Assembly (NCBI GenBank): GCA_019828545.1
Contig: JACVRA010000089.1
Span: 62,001 to 126,000, forward strand
DNA length: 64,000 bases
Direction of reading: 5' to 3'
Origin: Paracamarosporium sp. OC-R06-R3
Lineage: Eukaryota; Ascomycota; Dothideomycetes; Pleosporales; Didymosphaeriaceae
A program made the translations under genes and the position numbers. Positions 57,451 through 64,000 of this stretch are shown here, in pieces. The notes under the pieces were generated by a model. The model did not search any database and had not been told where the DNA came from. It was given only the letters and a program-made list of their open reading frames with translations. Each line of letters starts with the position of its first letter. The first letter of the stretch is position 1.

Positions 57451-58282
57451 CTACACCTTCCCTTTCCCCCCGACCTTCCCCGCCTTAACATCCTTGACCA
57501 ATATCTCCATCCCCACATCCCCCTCCTCCGCTCTCTTCTCAAACTCAGCCATGTGCTCCTCCGCCCACTCGGCGTCGCTCCCCGCCGGAGGCCGTACAAT
57601 TCCTTGCTCTGCGCCTGCAGCGATGTCTTCGAAGAGCAGGACGTTGTGCAGAGCTTTAGGGTCCATGATGCTTCCTGGATGAGCGGTATTTTCGAGGTCT
57701 ACTGTGTTGTTCCAGAGGGTGAGGATGCTTTGCGTAATGTGGATGAGGGTGGGGCGGTTGTTGGGGCGGGGACGGAGGTGTGCGGTTATGTAGTTTGTTT
57801 GTTGATGCTGTGGTGGTGGTGAGTATGTTGGATTGTGTGGCGGAGGCGTTAGGATAGTTTTGTGGGAGGTTTAGGTCATTGGGAAAGGAGAGGCGTTGTG
57901 AGAGAGGCATGTCTGGTAACGTGTGATCTGTTGTGAGGAGTCTTGCCGAGAAAAGGTGTGCGTATCCCTTTCTAGATGACACAGACCATAAGACATTTTG
58001 GAATATACGTATTTCAAACCCTTTGTGCTAGTACCGAAGAACGGGTTGTGTGTAAGACGAGATGAGAGGGTGTGATTGATCACATACCTTTCTACCCCCT
58101 ATAAAGATTGTCTTCGCATATCCTTGATCTTTCGTAGACTCATCATATTTATGAAAAATGACATTGACGAAGATGGACGGTGCCGCGAAAGTACCGCAGT
58201 GGATATCAGTTATTCCTTTCGCGATCTGCTCCTGCTGTTCGCTGCTCAATGAGCACGTATGGAAGACTTCGTAGAGAGGCAT
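57451..58282 (-). CDS. Tautomerase_3 family protein (4-OT/cis-CaaD-like)
   Basis: Two exons (58282-58088, 57807-57451) with a 280-bp intron give 183 residues. The N-terminus MPLYEVFHTCSLSSEQQEQI has Pro2, the catalytic N-terminal proline of the tautomerase superfamily, with the signature 'CGTFAAPSIFVNVIF' behind it. The second exon begins HQQTNYITAHLRPRPNNRPT and continues TLWNNTVDLENTAHPGS, then 'NVLLFEDIAAGAEQGIVRPP' and EFEKRAEEGDVGMEILV. This is the fungal cis-3-chloroacrylic-acid-dehalogenase-like family; the natural substrate is usually unknown. The intron is unusually long for this window but has GTATGT and a CACAG acceptor, and the junction KHQQTNY keeps the frame. No signal peptide. 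Confidence 0.8.
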
Positions 58283-59556
58283 ACTTTAGCGGGAAAGACT
58301 AAATTGTCGTTATGATGCTAAGTAACAAATATTCACACGTAGCTTCACTTTCGTTATGTAGTTCAACAGCAATATCAGTAATCATGATGTCAGCTGGCGT
58401 ACACAAGTGTCGCTTCTGGTAAATTTCCCCGCACGCGACTCAAAATCACTGAGTTATATAAATTAGAAGCATCTTTTGAGTGCACATATTTGCTATCATA
58501 TGTACGTTCGAGCGAATGGAGTAATCTTGACTGTATAATGTGACCCTTACTGAGCAGACGTAAGGCGTGCTGCAGTCATTAGTCATCTGCCCGAAGCAGT
58601 CTTTCATACGAGACGAGCAGAGGCACACCTAGGGGAAGTACGACCGTCAGGCCATTGCAATACTATCACAAGCATGAACGGACATAGACACGCCCGCTCC
58701 AACCGACTATTCGGAGCCGCCGCTCGCTGCCGCCTTACCTTTGGCCGCCTGTTCGAAACTCCGACCCACCGACTTCCAGCCCCAAAACTGTTCCTGATTA
58801 GGTTTCCAGGGGCATTCCCACATTCTCTTTGTGCGCTAATCACAAAAACTAAGAACTTGACGGATGGAAAAGCCTGGGTCCTAGACCACGTCACCTTCTC
58901 TCGGCATCCTCATCCTTTCCCGACGTCGATCACTTTGCAACGCGGCGCAACGCACGTGCGCTATGGGCACGTTTCATCTGGGCTGACATTTGGGTCCTGT
59001 GCTCAGAAGGATGCCTGAACAACCGTTCCATCCCGGCGAATATGTTTGCTACGTATCATACAGTGTGAGACATCTTCCGGTGCGTCGGGTAGGCTAACGG
59101 ACGGTTGGGGCAAGGGTGTGCTTAAGGTTATTTCGACGATGGGCTGCGATAGGTGGGGAAGGTGGTTAAGAAATGTCGTACGGCGTATGGGATGACAAAG
59201 TTTAGAAGAGGTGATATGCTAATGATTAGGTTGCAGCCGCGAGACAGTATAGACAAGGCTTTGATTTGGGTGGTGGGGGGCGGAATGCAAAGGGGGTGAA
59301 TAACGATGCACGATAGCGAACGGCAGTCGGCCGTATAAAGTACGATGTGGCTTTCCAATGGACCGCTGGTAAATCGCCTTCCCTGTCTCAAATTGATGCA
59401 TGGCTGCGAAAATATACGACAAGCGGTGGGTAGCGTCAGTGTACCCGTACACTATCCCACAATCGTCTATACATTCGCCAGAAACGCGGGACGCTACGCA
59501 ACCATGAATGTAGGCTTACAAAGTTACAATGCCGATGATGCTAATCCGGCGACGTA
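58283..59556. other. Intergenic, 1.3 kb
   Basis: No supported gene; short frames lack domain character. Confidence 0.45.
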
Positions 59557-60965
59557 TCATAGCTTCGGTGATTCACTGTCCTGTTGAGCGTCACCGGGGA
59601 AAGCAACAAAGCTTTCTTCCCCGTTGAATTTCCTAGAGCCAAAGTTAGCGAAAGTCTATGCGTCCGGAGAGACCGAGCGCGGCTCGCCCAGGTTTGAAGG
59701 GCCCTCGGTGTCGCAAGCTAGGGGCTTGGTCACACGGCTGCGTGCCTGCTTGGCTCCGCTTCCAAGTTGAATGCGACCAGCTTTCTCGGTCGTCTCTCGC
59801 CTTCCTATAGCAAGCCGTGCAGGAATGGGTTTTCATCGCAATGATGAAATGCATGCATAGAACTTACCATCCTCTCTCGGCGCCACCTGAAAGATAGCTG
59901 GTTTCGGAGTTTATTACGCAATCCCAGTTTCCCGCGACACCCTGTTCAGGCCGAACACTTTTCCGCACATACTTTGACAAGGAGGCAGTGTAACATTGAA
60001 AATCGTCTTCATTGAGATCAACCGGCATTTTGCCGGTTAGAGCACGTCCAGCGGCAATCTGTAAAGTTGGTTTGGCGGTTAGCGATACGTCCTTGATTTT
60101 AGGATGTGTTATAGTTGTGGGCTATCTAACCTGCACCATGACGATAGCAGCGAAGAGATCTGAACCACAACACTTACCATGGTCGCTGCATGAGTACAGA
60201 TAAGTACTGTCTTGGGCTGCTCGGGATCATTGTCAAGGTCAGTGACGATCTTTGCGAGAGCCTTGGTGACACGCTCATGAAGCTCCTTGAGCAATTCTCC
60301 TTTAGCGGTCGGTATGTGTACAGAGACATAATTTTGATCCAGATCTTGGAAATGCTTGTTCAAAATTTCGACGCTTGGTGGAGTCGGATGCTCAAAGTCC
60401 GCCCGTCCAAAGAATTCGCTGTCCGATGTTAGCTCTCTCAGGGAAGGATGGACGCTATCACCAAATGGAAATGTCATGAGATCGGGACGTTACTACAACC
60501 TACCCTACACCACGATCTATCCTGATCTTACGACCTCCTCTGTTCTCTTTGAACAGCCTTTCCGTTGTCGGCTTCAGCGTCTGTAGACACCGGTAGAATG
60601 GGCTTGAATAGATCCTGTCGATTGGCGGATCGATCGCACAGAGGAATTCGGCAAGTTCAATGGCCTGTTCCACGCCGTGGGCCGCAAGTGCTGGGTCAGT
60701 AGGGACACCAGTGGGCGTCCGTGTGCTCGCAGTGTACACGCCAGTCTGAGGATTCACATCCCAGTTCGAGCGAAACTGTGCCGCATGGTCAGTTGGCCGT
60801 CGGTAGTGCGGCTTTGGCAAGCGGCGCTATGCTGTAGCATTGGAGGATAGATTACGAGGGGCTATGCCAGCGGCACTGAAGGCGTTCGGAGGGGCTGGTG
60901 TGGCTCAGGGAGGCGCAGCAACTGGGACTTACTGCGTGCCGCACGATGTAGATAGTTTCTATCAT
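59557..60965 (-). CDS. Histidine-phosphatase (phosphoglycerate-mutase) superfamily protein, tau55/TFC7-like
   Basis: Five exons (60965-60933, 60775-60504, 60418-60178, 60058-59868, 59632-59557) with introns of 157, 85, 119 and 235 bp sum to 813 nt, 270 residues. Exon 1 is only 33 nt and carries the first catalytic motif, MIETIYIVRHA. Then come FRSNWDVNPQTGVY, 'RIYSSPFYRCLQTLKPTTE', RIDRGVGEFFGRADFEHP and the second catalytic histidine in TVLICTHAATM, followed by IAAGRALTGKMPVDLNEDD and 'SGGAERGWKFNGEESFVAF'. The layout matches fungal proteins related to the phosphatase-like domain of the TFIIIC subunit tau55 (Yor110w). Phosphatase activity is plausible because RHA, a downstream R and CTHAA are kept. 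Which role applies (RNA polymerase III assembly or a metabolic phosphatase) cannot be settled from sequence. Confidence 0.85.
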
Positions 60966-63897
60966 GTTTCAGTGACGTGGATATTTGTAGAACAGTTTGG
61001 TCAGTGTGGATTTTCTGCTACTGGTAATTAAGTAGCTTCCAATAAGAACACATTGACGATGCAATGGAAATGCCGTAAGTTACCGCTACCGATACACGCT
61101 AACCCCGATTTTATCGATAAGACGAAACCTAATGTCGTTGAGATTTGGGCGGTCTACACTCGAAAGATATGCAGAACACTGGTAACGGGAGAGTAGTAAA
61201 TACTTTTTCGTATGAAGTAGCGATGGGTGATACGCATTTCACATCTCTACATCCAATAGTCCATACGCTCAAACGTTCGTGGTCAGGTGATCTCGCAGCA
61301 AGGCGCAAAGGCACGTTCCTCCTGTGCACCGGGCCGCGCTGCCAGTAGTTTCAGATGTGGACCCGATGATGGTGAACACACCAAAGTACATAGTAGAAGA
61401 TTAGCTAGATAGCCAGCAACGTACACTTAACCGAAACCACTGATAGTCGCTCTTAGGCCCACGTCTGCTTAGAAGAGCGCGGAAGTTTTGACTCTAGTTT
61501 CTGCCCCCACAAGTCGGCGCGTGTACTTACACACCAGTTCGGCAGTCGTTCCACAAGACCTAGCATAACGCTCAAGCCCCTAACGTATTGTCAAGTCCAT
61601 GAGTCTCAATCAATCTAGGCCTGCAATTGCCGCCAGATACTACATATGTAAGATGTAGGGAAATCCCAAGTTAGTGAGGTGCGGCCTGCATGTTTACTGA
61701 CACTCTGCATGAGTTGTAAACCGGACCCAAGCGAACGTTTAGCGGTTACGGATTTCTCCGTTCATATTCCTGCCGACGAGAACGCAGGCGCCGTTATAGT
61801 AGCGGTCATGCACTAGAGTACTTGGCTTGCATTTGCAATCTGCGTCGGACGAAGATTTTGGCTTCAAAAGGTATTCTGGCAAGTTCCGAGTCACCGAAGC
61901 GCTTCCAAGTCCCACTCCTTGCCGCGAAGTGCACGCGCACATAGGCTATCGGCTTCCGTAACACCAGACTGGGACACCTAGGGATAACTTGCCGGAAAGG
62001 GAAGGCTCGAAGGATGCCAAAATCGCGCGGTGACAGGCATACGAATCCTTTGACGAATGCGGGGGTCAGCCTAGGACAGTTCCTCTTGCGACTAATCTAC
62101 TTTTCAAAACATCATCGGCCACTGACTTGTTCACATCCGCCCTATTCCCGTTGGACACTAACGAGCAGCACCAGTGCATGCACGGGGACCAGTACCTGAT
62201 GTCCAGAACGTGCTTGGTGCATTGGCGTTCTGACAGGGTCGGGAAGTTACCGATGAAGGATGTCTATGAACTGCGGGAGGAGTGCAGCAGCGTAACGGTT
62301 AGCTGGGTCTGTGGCTAGGGAGTAGAAACATGGTATGCTCCAACGTCAAAACGACTTTCTACTCTCCAAGACTTGACGTTCTTATGCAATTCTTGGCACC
62401 GGCTATTACCGCCGCGAGTAATGAAGATATGTTGCCGGCTTTCAGATATATGACGATGACTGGGCTGAAGTCGAACCATCTCGAGACGAGGTTGTACATT
62501 ACCGATCATGAAGCTTCCATAGTACCTGTACCTCAGTTAGTCATCATTGTAATCATGAGAAACTCAATACCATTGTTTATATTCTTGAAGTGGGTCAAAT
62601 ATGCAACGGCTGGCCGGGTATTATAGCCACAATAGTTATTCTTTGATATGCTTAGGCTTATAATTGCGGACTCACAATGAACTCTGCCGTGTGTGTCCCT
62701 GAATCACTTGGTTTACTTGTCGTGGACCGCGGGAGTCGCGGGAATTGCAAAGCTCCGACCAATATTGGTCCACGTCCGCGTCACCCTTCATGACGCGACA
62801 TGGTAAACCTTGAGCCTCGTAGAATCGACGCAAAAGAATAGACAGTTGAGAAAACAAGGCTGAAGCGAAGCCACTATTTGCGCTCGGGACTCTTCAAAGT
62901 AGCCACTGTGCGGCTGAAGAGTACGAAGTCTTCATCAAGAGCCTCTAGAAGATGTATAACTCTTAGCGAGCTGAGAACCATGAACAAAACAGTTCTAGAC
63001 GTTGGGCGAGTAGATTTAGCGCCCCAGCTTACAACTGCCGCCTGTCGTTCGGGGTTATGTGCTTGAGAGAACCCCGGCCCTATACCTAGGGCCATAGCCG
63101 CTGTCGCGACCAACCGTGGAGCATGACCACTCTCCTAGTTGACCCAACACTGCAGGACTACTCGCGCTAAAACCCTTTGCTGGAAGGATGGACAGCACAG
63201 CCTTGCCCCTGTCACAGACAACGATTCACACCGCGTTCGGCCCCGCCAACGGCTCAGGCTGTCCAGTGAACAGACCAACACAAGAAGCAGGGAATTTTTA
63301 CGGTTTGCCAGCCCCAGAATCATCAGATCAGCAAACAAGGATATCCATCGCCCGACACGGGACAAGCACGCCATTGAAGATCCACATCCCGTCGGCCGTT
63401 GTGTGCCAAAGAAATGCCTGTGCGGCTATTAAATACCCATTTCAATCGATGATTCTCAGAAGATCATAAAGCCTGAGTCGTTCTATGACGTGAGTTGCAT
63501 CGCCTCGCAAGCGAACCCAAGGACCTAAAAACCTGCACCATTACCAATCGGCGTCCGACACTTCAGCAGCTTGTCCATGCAGGGGGCGATAAAGTGCTGA
63601 AGCGTTAGATGCATTCTTACAAGCCAGGGCATCCACGTTCCAGCCCAACGTCTTCGTATGATTTTGACGCGGGAGGCGACCAGGGGCAGAATCCCTGATT
63701 GCCATGTGCATCCTGACGCATACCGAATGTTTGAAGAAAAGCAATACCGTAGCTAGCGAATGCAAGGTAAAGCGAAAAGAAAACAAGAACCACACATCGC
63801 GGGCCTCTATTCGATAATTGTTTACGCAGGTATAGTAAGGAAATCTATACAGTTTTCAACAATGCTGAAGGTAATTTGAACAGCGCAGGCTCCACCA
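60966..63897. other. Intergenic, 2.9 kb
   Basis: No supported gene. Cysteine-containing short frames near 61739-61942 (minus) and 62127-62318 (plus) could be remnants of small secreted proteins, but neither has a signal peptide or a splice partner that I can find. Confidence 0.4.
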
Positions 63898-64000
63898 CTA
63901 CTTGCCGCCGACGGCATACATGGGAATGTGCTTTTCCATCTCGTCCCTTACGCCAGGCTGGCCACGCTTGGAAAACTTTCCATTCATACCCATTTTTTTC
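63898..64000 (-). CDS. Partial C-terminal coding region at the window edge
   Basis: On the minus strand a frame enters from the right edge and ends at a TAG at 63898. The last residues read GMNGKFSKRGQPGVRDEMEK, then HIPMYAVGGK, a basic and compact tail typical of real proteins. The rest of the gene is outside the window, so family and length are unknown. It could equally be a short chance frame. Confidence 0.35.
   Translation of the reverse strand, partial: KKMGMNGKFSKRGQPGVRDEMEKHIPMYAVGGK

Noticed and set aside
61739..61942. Short minus-strand frame with several cysteines
   Set aside because: No signal peptide, and no upstream exon found; chance frame or remnant.
62127..62318. Plus-strand frame ending in a cysteine-rich tail
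   Set aside because: No start context, signal peptide or splice partner could be shown.
1..64000. tRNA, rRNA or CRISPR arrays
   Set aside because: I looked for T-arm-like GGTTCRA motifs and regularly spaced repeats and found none that fold or repeat convincingly; a tRNAscan run would be needed to be certain.

Overview
The window is eukaryotic nuclear DNA from a filamentous ascomycete, most likely a dothideomycete (Pleosporales or a close relative). The basis is short introns of about 45-90 bp with GT...AG ends and CTAAC-type branch sites just upstream of the acceptor, compact housekeeping genes on both strands with very short intergenic distances, Zn2Cys6, Clr5 and fungal C2H2 regulators, and an EF-hand external NADH dehydrogenase. 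There are no operons, CRISPR arrays, rRNA or recognisable tRNA genes. The species assignment is an inference; no search was run. Most exon models were built by hand, and in every complete gene model the spliced exon lengths sum to a multiple of three.

Layout. 0-10 kb is accessory-looking: a small SnoaL-like protein (266-939 +), a fungal C2H2-type DNA-binding protein (1238-3463 -), a large AAA ATPase (4075-6498 -) and a Clr5-domain protein (7833-9890 +). 10-16 kb holds an allantoate/pantothenate-type MFS transporter and a 1,111-residue protein of unknown function. 18-24 kb is a dense housekeeping block: splicing factor SYF1, V-ATPase subunit D (VMA8) with an 11-nt microexon, an orphan small coding exon, and a U1A/U2B''-type snRNP protein with a 7-nt microexon. 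24-30 kb has an acid-ceramidase/NAAA-like amidase, an alpha/beta hydrolase and a small secreted cysteine-rich protein. 30-38 kb has the nucleolar factor ESF1, a 64-residue putative mitochondrial protein and a 1,006-residue protein with a conserved head and a long disordered tail. 39-44 kb has a Zn2Cys6 regulator and then about 3 kb without genes. 44-54 kb is again housekeeping: NDE1, MDV1, chorismate mutase, ALG3, EIF1AD and the RNase H2 subunit C gene. 55-61 kb has a cyclopropane-fatty-acid-synthase-like methyltransferase, a Tautomerase_3 protein and a histidine-phosphatase protein. 61-64 kb is almost empty, with a probable partial gene at the right edge.

How the genes relate. This is ordinary fungal chromosome, not one pathway. 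Several housekeeping pairs are divergent and share promoters of 320-510 bp (SYF1/VMA8, ESF1/64-aa protein, MDV1/chorismate mutase, U1A/amidase). Others converge with stop codons 10-20 bp apart (ALG3/EIF1AD, VMA8/orphan exon). NDE1 and MDV1 are neighbours and both act at mitochondria. SYF1 and the U1A-like protein both act in splicing. I found no convincing novel multi-gene system. The most interesting items are the two microexons, the hidden small genes, the orphan exon and a few transition-only repeat relics suggestive of RIP.
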